From the NCBI GenBank assembly GCA_004535795.1, contig SPIA01000001.1:547126-611125 (forward strand): DNA of 64,000 nucleotides, in the 5' to 3' direction. How positions within the stretch are numbered: the first letter of the stretch is position 1; each line of letters starts with the position of its first letter. Origin of the DNA: Gammaproteobacteria bacterium LSUCC0057. Lineage in GTDB: Bacteria > Pseudomonadota > Gammaproteobacteria > Pseudomonadales > Porticoccaceae. A model generated the notes under the pieces. That model was not told the origin of the DNA. It saw nothing but the letters and a program-made list of their open reading frames with translations, and searched no databases. The position numbers were made by a program, and so were the translations under genes. This document shows, piece by piece, positions 47,029-56,792 of this stretch.

Positions 47029-48257
47029 GCGCCGCGCAGCCGCGCCAGAAACTGGCTGAGACGGCCCATGGCGGTGCGCAGATGCTCCTCGTCGGGGAGA
47101 AAGACAATGCGCAGGTGTTGGCGGTCTGGCCAATTAAACGCCGATCCTTGTACCAACAGCATGCGCTCTTGCTTGAGCAGCTCTAGCACTAAGTTTTGAT
47201 CGTCGGCGATCGGGTAGACCTCTGCATCCAGCTTGGGGAATAGGTACATCGCCGCCTGCGGCTTGACACAGCTGACGCCAGGGATGGCGGTGATCAACTG
47301 GTGGGCCAACTCGCGCTGTTGATAGAGGCGGCCACCGGGTTTAATCAAGTCGTTAATGCTCTGGTAGCCTCCCAGTGCGGTCTGCACCGCCAACATTGCC
47401 GGCACATTGGCACAGAGCCGCATAGAGGCCAGCATCTCCAGCCCTTCAATGTAACTTTTAGCGTACTCTTTGTTGCCGCTCATGATCATCCAGCCAGAGC
47501 GAAAGCCCGCTAAACGGTAGGTTTTTGACAAGCCGTTAAAGGTAATACAGAGCACTTTCTCAACCAAACTGGCGAGTGGAATATGCACGGCATCGTCGTA
47601 GAGAATGCGGTCGTAAATCTCATCGGCCAGCACCACTAGGTTGTGTTGCTCAGCCAGTGCTACCAGCGCCTTTAAGCTCTGCTCGGTATAGACCGCGCCG
47701 GTCGGATTATTGGGGTTGATCACCACAATGGCGCGAGTGCGGGGGGTGATCTTCGCTTCAATATCGGCGATGTCGGGCTGCCAGCCATTCTCTTCGTCGC
47801 ACAAGTAGTGCACTGGGGTACCTCCGGCCAGTGACGAGGCCGCTGTCCACAGCGGGTAGTCGGGAGCGGGCACAAGCACTTCGTCGCCACTGTTGAGCAG
47901 TGCCTGCATCGCCATCACAATTAGCTCGCTGACGCCGTTACCCATAATGACATCGTTGATATCGGTGTTGAGCAGCCCGTCAGATTGGCAGCGGTGCACC
48001 ACCGCTTTGCGCGCCGCAAACAACCCCTTGCTATGCGAGTAGCCCTCGGCGTCGCGAAGATTGTAGATGACATCGCGGATAATCTCGTCGGGGGCGTGAA
48101 ATCCGAACGGTGCGGGGTTGCCGATATTGAGCTTGAGAATCTTCTGTCCCTCGTCCTCAAGCTTGTTGGCGTAGTCGAGCACCGGTCCGCGAATGTCATA
48201 GCAGACGCCGCGCAACTTGTCTGACTTGCGAAGCTCTTGGCTGGCGTTACTGCTCAT
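47025..48257 (-). CDS. alaA: Alanine aminotransferase AlaA (YfbQ)
   Basis: PLP enzyme transferring amino groups between glutamate and pyruvate. 410 residues: NIGNPAPFGF near 44, NPNNPTGAVY near 181, ADEIYDRILYDD near 211 and the PLP Lys245 in NGLSKTYRLAGFRSGW. The close match to E. coli AlaA across the N-terminal RGPVLDYANKLEDEG segment supports the name. Convergent with pdxB. Confidence 0.92.
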   Translation of the reverse strand: MSSNASQELRKSDKLRGVCYDIRGPVLDYANKLEDEGQKILKLNIGNPAPFGFHAPDEIIRDVIYNLRDAEGYSHSKGLFAARKAVVHRCQSDGLLNTDINDVIMGNGVSELIVMAMQALLNSGDEVLVPAPDYPLWTAASSLAGGTPVHYLCDEENGWQPDIADIEAKITPRTRAIVVINPNNPTGAVYTEQSLKALVALAEQHNLVVLADEIYDRILYDDAVHIPLASLVEKVLCITFNGLSKTYRLAGFRSGWMIMSGNKEYAKSYIEGLEMLASMRLCANVPAMLAVQTALGGYQSINDLIKPGGRLYQQRELAHQLITAIPGVSCVKPQAAMYLFPKLDAEVYPIADDQNLVLELLKQERMLLVQGSAFNWPDRQHLRIVFLPDEEHLRTAMGRLSQFLARLRGA

Positions 48258-48420
48258 GTCACGGTTCCTTAGTTAGCGGTCGAGCGCGACAGCTGTCGCA
48301 AAGCGGCCATTGTAGCGAAATCAGCGTCCACAGTGGTACAGCAATAGCATCCGACCGCGCCGCGCCGTGCCACAGCTGTGCCGCGATCAGCCAATAAATG
48401 AAAAAAACCGATCACTGCGC

Positions 48421-48449
48421 TTGACAGCGGTAGGGTGCCTTCCTAAAAT
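48421..48449 (+). promoter_or_regulatory. Strong sigma-70 promoter of the tRNA-Glu/tRNA-Gly operon
   Basis: TTGACA (48421-48426), a 17-bp spacer and TAAAAT (48444-48449), about 22 bp before tRNA-Glu. Five of six -10 bases and all -35 bases match consensus. A GC-rich GCGCGCC discriminator follows, as in stringently controlled stable-RNA promoters. Confidence 0.88.
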
Positions 48450-48470
48450 GCGCGCCACTTAGCCAGACAC

Positions 48471-48546
48471 GTCCCGTTCGTCTAGAGGCCTAGGACACCG
48501 CCCTTTCACGGCGGTAACAGGGGTTCGACTCCCCTACGGGACGCCA
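48471..48546 (+). tRNA. tRNA-Glu(TTC)
   Basis: 76 nt including encoded CCA. Acceptor GTCCCGT pairs with ACGGGAC; D-arm, anticodon loop CTTTCAC (anticodon TTC) closed by CCGCC/GGCGG, and T-arm AGGGGTTCGACTCCCCT are intact. Confidence 0.97.
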
Positions 48547-48574
48547 TTTTTTACAACGCTATTTTGGCGTTGCC

Positions 48575-48650
48575 GCGGGAATAGCTCAGTTGGTAGAGCG
48601 CAACCTTGCCAAGGTTGAGGTCGCCGGTTCGAACCCGGTTTCCCGCTCCA
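48575..48650 (+). tRNA. tRNA-Gly(GCC)
   Basis: 76 nt including encoded CCA. Acceptor GCGGGAA pairs with TTCCCGC; anticodon loop TTGCCAA reads GCC; T-arm GCCGGTTCGAACCCGGT is intact. It shares the promoter and terminator with tRNA-Glu. In many relatives a tRNA-Gly instead heads the Cys-Leu group after pgsA. Confidence 0.97.
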
Positions 48651-48653
48651 AAC

Positions 48654-48686
48654 AAAAAAACGCAGCCTCTGGCTGCGTTTTTTTTT
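48654..48686 (+). terminator. Terminator of the tRNA-Glu/Gly operon
   Basis: CGCAGCC-TCT-GGCTGCG (48661-48677) with flanking A-run and a nine-T run: a strong intrinsic terminator that also works for the convergent patatin gene. Confidence 0.93.
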
Positions 48687-48706
48687 GTGCCCGTTCTTGG
48701 CCGCGC

Positions 48707-49879
48707 TCACTCGCCGCTGCTGGCGATCCTAAAGAAGTCCTCTATCGACGAGCGCTTGGCGAGTGCATCGCGTTCCCCCAGTGCGATTAGCGCACGGCAG
48801 AAATTGGGCTCAAACAGCAGATAGCTGGTGGCGCTGGTACCGCCGCCGCGGCCGGTGGCACCGGTGACACTCAAAAAGGCGCGAATACTGCGCGGCAGCT
48901 CGTGAATGTGGCGTTCGGCGATTGCGTCGATGTCAGCGCTGGGGGTGATAGCGAGGGTCTCAATGGCGCGCAGATGGCTGATGTTGTGCTCGCGGCGCTG
49001 CCGCTCTGGTATTGCCGCAACCAGCTGGTTGATGGTGCGCATAGTCTCTAAATCGCTCTCCATCGAATCTAAGAAGGCGCTGTTGAGCATGTGACCGACG
49101 ATTTTAGCCACCGACGGCGAGTGAATCTCATCGGGGTTGGGCAGCTCCACTACCGGCGGATTGCCGACACCAATAATCAACAGCCGATCGGCCCCAAGGT
49201 GCAGCGCCGGACTGATCGGTTTGTGCTGGCGCAGTGCGCCGTCGCCGTAAAAACGCCCATCAATCTTTACCGCAGGAAATAAACTGGGGATCGCCGCCGA
49301 GGCCATCAGGTGCTCGACGCCGAGTTCAGAGCGCAGACCGTGGCGACGGGCGCGCTGCCAGGGTTTTACGGTGCTGTCAGCCTGGAAGAAGGCGATTGAT
49401 TTACCACTCTCATAACTCATCGCCATCAGCGCCACGGCCTTGAGATCGCCGGCGTCGATGGCGGCTTGCAGGTGGTCGAAACGAATCAGCCGGGTCAGCA
49501 TCTCACGCAGCGGGGTGTTGTCCAACAGCGATACTGGTTGGCCGACGCCATAGCCGCTGTTGAACAGTGAAAGGGCGACTTTCAGGGTATTTTTTATCAC
49601 CCCCAAGGCGTCTGTGCGATAGACCTGCTCGGCGCGCAAGTTGGCCCAGATCGCCTCCATTTTACGAGTGCGCAACCGCAGTGGGCCGGCGCGACCGGCC
49701 AGTGTCAGGGCGTTGATCGCCCCCGCCGAGGTGCCGCAGATGACCGGGAACGGGTTGTAAACGGTGCGCGGCAAAATACTCGCAATGCCCTTTAATACCC
49801 CCACTTGGTAAGCGGCGCGGGCACCGCCGCCGGTGAGGATCAGCCCGGTAGTGGCCGTGGGTGGTTCTCTGTTAAACAA
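48707..49879 (-). CDS. Patatin-like phospholipase
   Basis: 390-residue cytoplasmic-type patatin hydrolase. Oxyanion hole TGGGARAAYQVG near 16-27, nucleophile Ser51 in CGTSAGAINAL and dyad Asp213 in FYGDGALRQHKP. A ~90-residue region after the patatin core ends in a Gly-Thr-rich SVTGATGRGGGTSATSYLLFEP segment typical of a common proteobacterial subfamily. Probable role in phospholipid or storage-lipid turnover; substrate unknown. Confidence 0.85.
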   Translation of the reverse strand: MFNREPPTATTGLILTGGGARAAYQVGVLKGIASILPRTVYNPFPVICGTSAGAINALTLAGRAGPLRLRTRKMEAIWANLRAEQVYRTDALGVIKNTLKVALSLFNSGYGVGQPVSLLDNTPLREMLTRLIRFDHLQAAIDAGDLKAVALMAMSYESGKSIAFFQADSTVKPWQRARRHGLRSELGVEHLMASAAIPSLFPAVKIDGRFYGDGALRQHKPISPALHLGADRLLIIGVGNPPVVELPNPDEIHSPSVAKIVGHMLNSAFLDSMESDLETMRTINQLVAAIPERQRREHNISHLRAIETLAITPSADIDAIAERHIHELPRSIRAFLSVTGATGRGGGTSATSYLLFEPNFCRALIALGERDALAKRSSIEDFFRIASSGE

Positions 49880-49919
49880 GGGTTAGCGCTCCAACTGTCA
49901 GCGAGTGATCGATGGGTTG

Positions 49920-50393
49920 TTAAAAAATACCCAATTCAACGCCAGAGGCGAGCGCGCCGCCGAGCTCCTCGGCGCGCTGTAGCTGCTGGTCGGTGATGTC
50001 GCCGCGCACTATAACCGCCTCGGCGACTTTGCGCAGCGGATAACCGCGGCAGATGCGCTCGACATCGCGCACTGCACCGCGGCCGTCGTTGCCGGCACTG
50101 ACCAGCAGGGCGTAGGGTTTATTCAGCTGCAGCGGCTCGGCGGGGTAGTAGGTGCGGTCAAAAAAGTCTTTGAGCCCGCCGCTCATGGTGCCGAAGTTCT
50201 CTGGGGTGGCAAAGATCACCGCGCGGCAGTCAACCAGCGCGTTGAGTCCGCTATCGAGTGCCGGACAGAGCGCCGCTTGCATTTCACTATTGGCAGCTAC
50301 CCCCGCGGCCGCGGCTTGAGCCAGCGCCAGCGCATGGCCCGTTTGCGAGTGGTAGATGATGGCGATCTGGCCATTGTCGGCGCTGTTGGTCAT
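49920..50393 (-). CDS. Flavodoxin-like / NADPH-dependent FMN reductase family protein
   Basis: 157-residue flavodoxin-fold protein: IAIIYHSQTGHALALAQAAAAG is the FMN-phosphate loop, and FATPENFGTMSGGLKDFFDRTYY the second flavin loop, as in WrbA-like/YwqN families. It lacks a partner domain. Likely an FMN-binding oxidoreductase; function not determined. 40 bp upstream of the patatin gene on the same strand. Confidence 0.8.
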   Translation of the reverse strand: MTNSADNGQIAIIYHSQTGHALALAQAAAAGVAANSEMQAALCPALDSGLNALVDCRAVIFATPENFGTMSGGLKDFFDRTYYPAEPLQLNKPYALLVSAGNDGRGAVRDVERICRGYPLRKVAEAVIVRGDITDQQLQRAEELGGALASGVELGIF

Positions 50394-50515
50394 CGGCTCT
50401 CCGGGTGGTCGCCCAAGTGGTTTTGCAGTTGCCAGCTATGCTGAACAGCTACGGCTATTTTAGCCGATAAATGGTTGCGCCGGGGCTGATTGTCGGCGCC
50501 AACTGTGGAGGGTTT

Positions 50516-52972
50516 GTGCCGCTTCAACAATATCTGCGCAGGTTATTCGAAGAGCATCCGGCGCTGCGCTGCAGCGTGGTGGTGTCAGGTATTTTGACAC
50601 TGTTATTGTGGCCCAGCGCTCCCTCTAATTGGATATTATTGGCTCTGCTGCTGTCGGTCATTGCCTGTAGTTATTGGCGCACCACTCACTGGTTGGCGGT
50701 GTGGCTGTTCGGTGTGCTGTGGGGAGCAGTGGCGGTCTACCAGAGCGAGCGCGCGCTGTTGCCCGAGCAGCTCGATCGCAGCCACTTTCAACTCGGCGGC
50801 ATGATCGTATCGCCGGTTTTTGCCAGCGCCGAGTACTGGCAGTTCGACCTGCGCGTCGAACAGCTACAGTTAGTAGAGTCGTCGCCAGCGGCGGGACCGA
50901 GCGATCACACTGATGTTGCAGCAAAGCGGCGCGGCACTGTTCGTTTGCGTCTCTACCGGCGCGGCCACGCCGCTACCGAGAGCCTCGGTGAGCAACTGCG
51001 CGCCGGGCAGTATCTGTCGGCGCAGGTGACTCTGCGCACACCGCGCGGGCTCGCTAACCCCGGGCTATTCAACTATCGCACTTGGCTGCGCAGTCGCGGT
51101 TATATCGCCACCGGTTACATCCGCGAGGGATCGCTATCAGCGGCGCCGCCAGCCGCTGCGGCGCAGCTCGACAGCCGACTCACCGCCGCGGTGGCGGCGC
51201 TGCGTCGGCGGCTGCTGGAGACCATTGCCGAGCAGGTGGCGGCGCCGCTGCCGCGGGCGCTGTTGGCGGCGCTGGCGGTGGGCGATAAGTCGGCCCTGGC
51301 GCCGTGGCGCGAGCGCATTGTGGCGCTGGGAATTATTCACCTGCTGGTTATCTCGGGGCTGCATATCGGCATGGTTGGCGCACTCGGTTGGTGGCTGGGC
51401 AGCGCTGCGGCGCGCGCACTGGCTGCGTGGCACTCTCGCCGCGGCTGCGAATCGCGTGGGCTGTTGGCAGCTGATCTGCTGCCGCCGCTGACCGCGGTGT
51501 TGCTGGCGCTGGGTTACACGCTGCTTTCCGGCGGACAGCTGCCGGCGTTGCGGGCGTTGATAGCACTCTGTTGGCTGGCGGCAGCGAGCGCTAAACGTCT
51601 GGCTTGGGAGCCGCTGACGCTGCTCTCTCGCGTGGTATTGACGATTCTGTTGGTCGATCCGCTGGCGGTGATCAGTGCCAGTTTCTGGCTTTCACTGAGC
51701 GCGGTGGCGCTGCTGATGGTGGCCTTGGTGCCGCGGCGAGAAATTGTCCAGCCACAGCAGTGCGATCCATCTGTCGGCAAGCTGCTGCGCGGCTGGCGAC
51801 AACTGCTCCGGGTGCAGTTTTATCTGACGCTGGGTATGGCGCCGCTGCTGCTGGCGCTGATCGGCAAGCTGTCGCTGGTTGGCTTGCTGGTGAATTTGTT
51901 CGCTGTGCCGTGGGTGACGCTGCTGCTGGTGCCCGCGGTGCTACTGGCTGTGGCTGGCAGCTTGCTGCTGCCGCCGCTGGCGCCGCCGCTGTGGGCGCTG
52001 GCTGCGCAGTTGAGTCGTCCCGTGGCGGCGGTCGTCGAGCAGCTTCAGGTGGAGGCAGTGATACTACCGCTAGACCAAATCGCTTCACCGGTGTGGCTGT
52101 TGTTGCTACTTTTTTGGCTGGCTGCAGTGCTGCCGCGGCCGCTGCTCAGCTGGCCGTTGCGACTGTTGTGTGCGCTGCCACTGCTGTTGGCATTGGCGTT
52201 GGGGCCAACGCGGCCACCACTGCGGGTGACGGTGTTGGATGTCGGCCAAGGCTTAGCCGTTGTGGTTGAAGCCGCCGGCCGGGTGCTGCTCTACGACAGC
52301 GGCGCCCGCTACAGTGAGTATTTTGATATGGGCAGTGCGGTGGTGGTGCCCTACCTGCACAGGCGCGGCTACCAGCGGCTCGACCGGGTGGTGATCAGCC
52401 ATGGCGACAACGATCATCTCGGTGGCTATCGCGCTGTCGCTGCCGCGCTGCAGCCGACGGTGGTGCTGCTGCCCGATGAGCTGCTCGGCGCCGCAACTGG
52501 CCAGCGCTCCTGTCAACAACCGCAGCGCTGGCAGTGGGGCGAGGTCCGATTCACCACTATTGGCAACCGCAGCGATGGCTCGCGCAACGATGACTCCTGT
52601 CTGTTACTGCTGCAGTGGGGCGCGACCACCGTGCTATTGCCCGGCGATATTGAGCGCCGCGCCGAGCAGCGGTTGCTGGCCGAGCAGCGCTTGCCAGCGG
52701 CGCTGACGGTGCTGGTGGCCCCGCATCACGGCAGCAATAGCTCATCGAGCGCCGCCTTGCTGGAGCTTTTGCGCCCTGACCATGTGGTATTTTCCGCCGG
52801 CTGGAACCACCACTACGGCCACCCACACCCGCAGGTGTTGGCGCGCTATCAGGCCATCGGCAGCCGCAGCCACCACACCGGCACCAGCGGCGCAATCACC
52901 TTTAGCTGGGACCGCGACGGTGCGCTCACGGTAGAACGGTTGCGCAGCCCGAATCAGCGCTGGTGGCAGTAG
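50516..52972 (+). CDS. comEC: ComEC/Rec2 DNA-uptake channel
   Basis: Inner-membrane protein that carries single-stranded DNA into the cytoplasm in natural transformation. About 818 residues: N-terminal DUF4131 region, multi-spanning competence domain (~200-520) and a C-terminal metallo-beta-lactamase domain with SHGDNDHLGGY and APHHGSNSSSSAALL. GTG at 50516 is chosen because GGAGGG lies at 50507-50512; an ATG at 50471 is in frame but lacks a ribosome-binding site. Followed by msbA, as in many gammaproteobacteria. Confidence 0.92.
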   Translation: MPLQQYLRRLFEEHPALRCSVVVSGILTLLLWPSAPSNWILLALLLSVIACSYWRTTHWLAVWLFGVLWGAVAVYQSERALLPEQLDRSHFQLGGMIVSPVFASAEYWQFDLRVEQLQLVESSPAAGPSDHTDVAAKRRGTVRLRLYRRGHAATESLGEQLRAGQYLSAQVTLRTPRGLANPGLFNYRTWLRSRGYIATGYIREGSLSAAPPAAAAQLDSRLTAAVAALRRRLLETIAEQVAAPLPRALLAALAVGDKSALAPWRERIVALGIIHLLVISGLHIGMVGALGWWLGSAAARALAAWHSRRGCESRGLLAADLLPPLTAVLLALGYTLLSGGQLPALRALIALCWLAAASAKRLAWEPLTLLSRVVLTILLVDPLAVISASFWLSLSAVALLMVALVPRREIVQPQQCDPSVGKLLRGWRQLLRVQFYLTLGMAPLLLALIGKLSLVGLLVNLFAVPWVTLLLVPAVLLAVAGSLLLPPLAPPLWALAAQLSRPVAAVVEQLQVEAVILPLDQIASPVWLLLLLFWLAAVLPRPLLSWPLRLLCALPLLLALALGPTRPPLRVTVLDVGQGLAVVVEAAGRVLLYDSGARYSEYFDMGSAVVVPYLHRRGYQRLDRVVISHGDNDHLGGYRAVAAALQPTVVLLPDELLGAATGQRSCQQPQRWQWGEVRFTTIGNRSDGSRNDDSCLLLLQWGATTVLLPGDIERRAEQRLLAEQRLPAALTVLVAPHHGSNSSSSAALLELLRPDHVVFSAGWNHHYGHPHPQVLARYQAIGSRSHHTGTSGAITFSWDRDGALTVERLRSPNQRWWQ

Positions 52973-53088
52973 CAGCCAGCGCAGTTCGCGCAGGGCTAGC
53001 GCCAGATTCAAAGCCTGATAAACTGGCGGCTTGACTCCAGTGACTACAGCGATAGCTAGTCACTCAACTCAGACAAGAAGCGAGCACT

Positions 53089-54987
53089 ATGTCGACTGAG
53101 CAATCTCCAGCAGCTGAAGGATCGGCAGAAAAAACACCGCGCGGCGGTGGTCAAACCTACCTGCGGTTGCTGCGCTATACCGGCCGTTACTGGTTGATAT
53201 TCCTGCTGGGGACTCTCGGTTGGCTACTGCATAGCGCCGCCGAGATCGCTTTCGTCGATCTGATGGGCTACATCACCGATGTGATTGCGCAAAACAGTTC
53301 CGATGCCACAGCCAGAGCCGACGGCGTCGGACTGCCCAATGGCGGCATAGTCGCCACGCTCGGCCAGAGTCTGTTCACTGAGGAGCTGTCCAGCCACTAC
53401 TGGGTGGTGATTCCGGTAACGCTGCTGGTGATTGCGGTGGTGCGCGGTATCGGCTACCTGATTGGCTCATACGGTCTCGCCTATGTCTCCAACCACCTAG
53501 TGCACTCGCTGCGGGTGGATCTGCTCACCAAGTTTCTCTATCTGCCGTTTCGCTTTTTCGACGCCTCGATGGGCGGCCATCTTGTCTCCACCGTCACCTA
53601 CAACGTTACCCAAGTGACCGCTGCCGGCACCAAAGCGGTGAAAACCATTCTCCAGCAGGGCAGTATGGTGATCGGCTTTATGGCCTACTTGCTCTATCTC
53701 AACTGGAAATTGACACTGGTGTTTATCGCTATTATTCCGTTGATCGCCTGGCTGGTGTCGGTGGTCAGTCGCCGCTTTCGGGTGCTCAGCCACCGCATTC
53801 AGGCTTCGATGGGCGATCTCACCCACGTCACCCACGAGGTGGTCAACGGTTATGAAGAGGTGCGGATGTTTGGCGGCAGCACCAGTGAGACCGCGCGCAT
53901 GCACAAAACCAGTATTGCCAACACCCGGCAAAATATGAAGATGGCGCTGGCCGAAGGGGTCAGCAACCCGGTGGTGATGCTGCTGGTGTCCAGTGCCTTT
54001 GGGGTGATTATCGCAGTGATGCTGCACCCGTCGATGTTGCGCGAAATGACCGCCGGCAACTTCTTCTCGTTTTTGATCGCCTCGGGGATGTTGATCAAGC
54101 CAATCCGCGCGCTGACCGAGGTCAACAGTGTGGTACAGCGCGGTATTGCCGCTGCGGAATCTATTTTTGATGTACTCGACAGCGAGCAGGAGCTCGATCA
54201 GGGTCAGGTAGTCAAACGCTCCGTCGAGGGGCGTTTTGTCTTTGACAACGTTTCATTTCACTACTGCAACAGTGAGCGCGATGTGCTCAACCAGATCAGC
54301 TTTACTGTTGAGCCAGGCGAGAGTATCGCGCTGGTCGGCTCCTCGGGGGCGGGCAAGACCACTCTGGTCAGCCTGATACCGCGTTTTTACAACCACACCG
54401 GCGGCACCATCACCCTCGACGGTGTGCCGTTGGAAGAGTACACGCTGGAGAATTTGCGCAGCCATATCGCCTTGGTCAGCCAGCGTGTGACACTGTTCAA
54501 CGACACTGTCTACAACAATATCGCCTACGGTGAACTGGCCGGGACGCCGCTGGAAAAGGTTCGCGAGGCGGCCCGTTTTGCCCACGCCGACGAATTTATT
54601 CAGGGGCTGGAGCACGGCTATGAGACCCTGGTCGGCGACGACGGTGTAATGCTCTCGGGCGGCCAGCGACAGCGCATCGCCATCGCCCGCGCGCTGTTAA
54701 AAAATGCCCCCATTCTGATTCTCGACGAGGCCACCTCGGCACTCGACACCGAGTCTGAGCGCCATATTCAAGCGGCACTTGAGCAGCTGATGAAAGGCCG
54801 CACCACTTTTGTCATCGCTCACCGCCTCAGCACCATCGAGAGTGCCGATCGCATTTTGGTGGTCGAGGAGGGGACGCTTGTCGAGGCGGGCAGCCACCAG
54901 CAGCTGCTGGCGGCCAACGGCCGCTACGCACAGTTGCACCACACCCAGTTCAATGGCGCTAGCGCTGACACCGCGGCGGTCGGTTAA
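53089..54987 (+). CDS. msbA: Lipid A export ATP-binding/permease protein MsbA
   Basis: Homodimeric ABC flippase for core-lipid A. 632 residues: six membrane segments (~30-345) then the ATPase with Walker A GSSGAGKTT, signature LSGGQRQRIAIARAL, Walker B ILILDEATSALD and the IAHRLST switch histidine. Compared with the ~582-residue enteric protein it has a longer polar N-terminus and an extra ~25-30 residues in the loop between the first two membrane segments. lpxK follows within 20 bp. Confidence 0.94.
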   Translation: MSTEQSPAAEGSAEKTPRGGGQTYLRLLRYTGRYWLIFLLGTLGWLLHSAAEIAFVDLMGYITDVIAQNSSDATARADGVGLPNGGIVATLGQSLFTEELSSHYWVVIPVTLLVIAVVRGIGYLIGSYGLAYVSNHLVHSLRVDLLTKFLYLPFRFFDASMGGHLVSTVTYNVTQVTAAGTKAVKTILQQGSMVIGFMAYLLYLNWKLTLVFIAIIPLIAWLVSVVSRRFRVLSHRIQASMGDLTHVTHEVVNGYEEVRMFGGSTSETARMHKTSIANTRQNMKMALAEGVSNPVVMLLVSSAFGVIIAVMLHPSMLREMTAGNFFSFLIASGMLIKPIRALTEVNSVVQRGIAAAESIFDVLDSEQELDQGQVVKRSVEGRFVFDNVSFHYCNSERDVLNQISFTVEPGESIALVGSSGAGKTTLVSLIPRFYNHTGGTITLDGVPLEEYTLENLRSHIALVSQRVTLFNDTVYNNIAYGELAGTPLEKVREAARFAHADEFIQGLEHGYETLVGDDGVMLSGGQRQRIAIARALLKNAPILILDEATSALDTESERHIQAALEQLMKGRTTFVIAHRLSTIESADRILVVEEGTLVEAGSHQQLLAANGRYAQLHHTQFNGASADTAAVG

Positions 54988-55006
54988 GCGTGGCGGTATC
55001 ATCGCG

Positions 55007-56014
55007 ATGAGCCGCGCGTGGCTGGAGCCGCGCCTGACTGCGGCGTGGCAGCGCGACAGCCGCTGGCTGCTGCCGCTGCGGCCGTTGGCGGCACTCTACG
55101 GCGCTCTTCTGCATTGCCGGCGCACCGCCGCAACGCTACAGGCTGATGCGCCACCGCTGATTGTGGTCGGCAATATTACCGTTGGCGGCAGCGGCAAAAC
55201 GCCGCTGTTAATCGCCATCGCCGAGCAGCTGCGCCAGTCGGGTTGGCGCCCCGGTATTGTCAGTCGCGGTTACGGCGGCCGCTGCAGCCACTACCCGCTG
55301 CAGGTCACTGCGCAGACCCCGGCCGCTGAGTGCGGCGATGAGCCGCGGCTTATCGCCAACCGCACCGGCCTGCCGGTGGTAGTCGACCCCGATCGCAGTC
55401 GCGCAGTCCGCCACCTACAACGCTGTGCCGATGTCGATGTAGTGCTCAGCGATGACGGCTTACAGCACCACGCGATGGCGCGCAGTGTCGAAATTGTGGT
55501 GGTCGACGGTGAGCGACAGTTTGCCAACCAGCGGTTGCTGCCGGCCGGACCGCTGCGCGAACCTCTGCGGCGCCTAGAGAGTGTCGATCTGGTCGTTGTC
55601 AACGGCTCTCAACACTGCCCGCAAGCCCCGCACAGTCACGCTATGGCGTTGCAGGCGCAGCCGTTGCTGGCGCTTAATGCCGCTGCCCGCAGCGCTGCGT
55701 TAACCGCTGGCAGCCGCGTCCACGCGGTGGCGGCGATAGGCCACCCGCAACGTTTTGCCAAGACGTTGCATCAGCTAGGGTTTGCCGTGCAGCTGCAGTC
55801 CGCGCCCGACCACGCAACGCTGACCGCCGCCGAGCTCACTTTTAGCGATGGCGAGGCGGTGGTGGTTACGGAAAAAGATGCGGTAAAACTGACCCCGGCG
55901 CTCTGTGCCGAGGTTGCCAACCCGCTCTGGGCATTGCCGATCACCGCGCAGCTACCTGCGCTTTTTTGGTCGCGTTTAGATCAGTTGCTCGGCGCCGCGC
56001 CGAGCCACCAGTAG
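55007..56014 (+). CDS. lpxK: Tetraacyldisaccharide 4'-kinase
   Basis: Phosphorylates the lipid A 4' position. 335 residues from the ATG at 55007 ([14 protein letters not shown]). Walker A in [38 protein letters not shown] and VTEKDAVKL are in place. Earlier in-frame starts lie inside msbA and give a non-homologous extension. kdsB follows after 10 bp. Confidence 0.95.
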   Translation: MSRAWLEPRLTAAWQRDSRWLLPLRPLAALYGALLHCRRTAATLQADAPPLIVVGNITVGGSGKTPLLIAIAEQLRQSGWRPGIVSRGYGGRCSHYPLQVTAQTPAAECGDEPRLIANRTGLPVVVDPDRSRAVRHLQRCADVDVVLSDDGLQHHAMARSVEIVVVDGERQFANQRLLPAGPLREPLRRLESVDLVVVNGSQHCPQAPHSHAMALQAQPLLALNAAARSAALTAGSRVHAVAAIGHPQRFAKTLHQLGFAVQLQSAPDHATLTAAELTFSDGEAVVVTEKDAVKLTPALCAEVANPLWALPITAQLPALFWSRLDQLLGAAPSHQ

Positions 56015-56024
56015 GGAGTTTTTT

Positions 56025-56786
56025 GTGGATTTTCGAGTCATTATTCCCGCCCGCTTTGCGTCTACTCGGCTGCCGGGCAAGCCGCTGCGCGATATTGGCG
56101 GCCAAACTATGATCGAGCGGGTGTGGCGACAGGCGGTGCAAAGCAGCGCTGCGCAGGTGGTGGTGGCCACCGATGACCAGCGTATTGTCGAGGCGGTGCG
56201 CCAGTTTGGTGGCGATGTAGTGATGACTCGCAGCGACCACCTCTCCGGTACCGATCGGCTCTACGAAGTGGCGCAGCAACTGGGCTGGTGTGACCAGACC
56301 ATTGTCGTCAACGTGCAGGGCGACGAACCGTTGATTCCGCCGGCAGTGATAGACCAAGTGGCGGCCAATTTAGCGGCAGTGCCTTTGGCTGGGGTGGCGA
56401 CACTCTGTGAAGCGATCACCGAACTGGCGGTGTTCACAGACCCCAACAGTGTCAAGGTGGTGGCCGCCGCTAACGGTCTAGCCCACTATTTTAGCCGCGC
56501 ACCGATCCCGTGGCCGCGCGACGCCTTTGCCGATGGCGTTCGTCAGCTGCCGGCCGATCTGCCGGCGGCTCGCCATATTGGTATTTACGCCTACCGTGTC
56601 GCTTCGTTGCGCGCCTATGTCAGCTGGCCGCCAGCTGCGCTTGAACAATTTGAGTCGCTCGAGCAGCTGCGCTTTCTCGCCAACGGCGTCGCCGTGCATG
56701 TTGCTGCGGCTTGCGCACAGGTGCCGGGTGGCGTCGACACTGAGGCAGACCTCGACGCCGTAATCGCCTATTTGGCCACGCAGTGA
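56025..56786 (+). CDS. kdsB: CMP-KDO synthetase
   Basis: Activates KDO for LPS inner-core synthesis. 253 residues: [16 protein letters not shown] at the N-terminus (nucleotide loop), [24 protein letters not shown] and [12 protein letters not shown] start preceded by AGGGAG at 56011-56016, overlapping the lpxK stop. Usual lpxK-kdsB-murB order. Confidence 0.96.
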   Translation: MDFRVIIPARFASTRLPGKPLRDIGGQTMIERVWRQAVQSSAAQVVVATDDQRIVEAVRQFGGDVVMTRSDHLSGTDRLYEVAQQLGWCDQTIVVNVQGDEPLIPPAVIDQVAANLAAVPLAGVATLCEAITELAVFTDPNSVKVVAAANGLAHYFSRAPIPWPRDAFADGVRQLPADLPAARHIGIYAYRVASLRAYVSWPPAALEQFESLEQLRFLANGVAVHVAAACAQVPGGVDTEADLDAVIAYLATQ

Positions 56787-56792
56787 GTCAGT

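Noticed and set aside
48590-48824. Short reading frames over the tRNA-Gly and terminator
   Set aside because: They cover a tRNA gene and terminator and lie antisense to the patatin-like gene.
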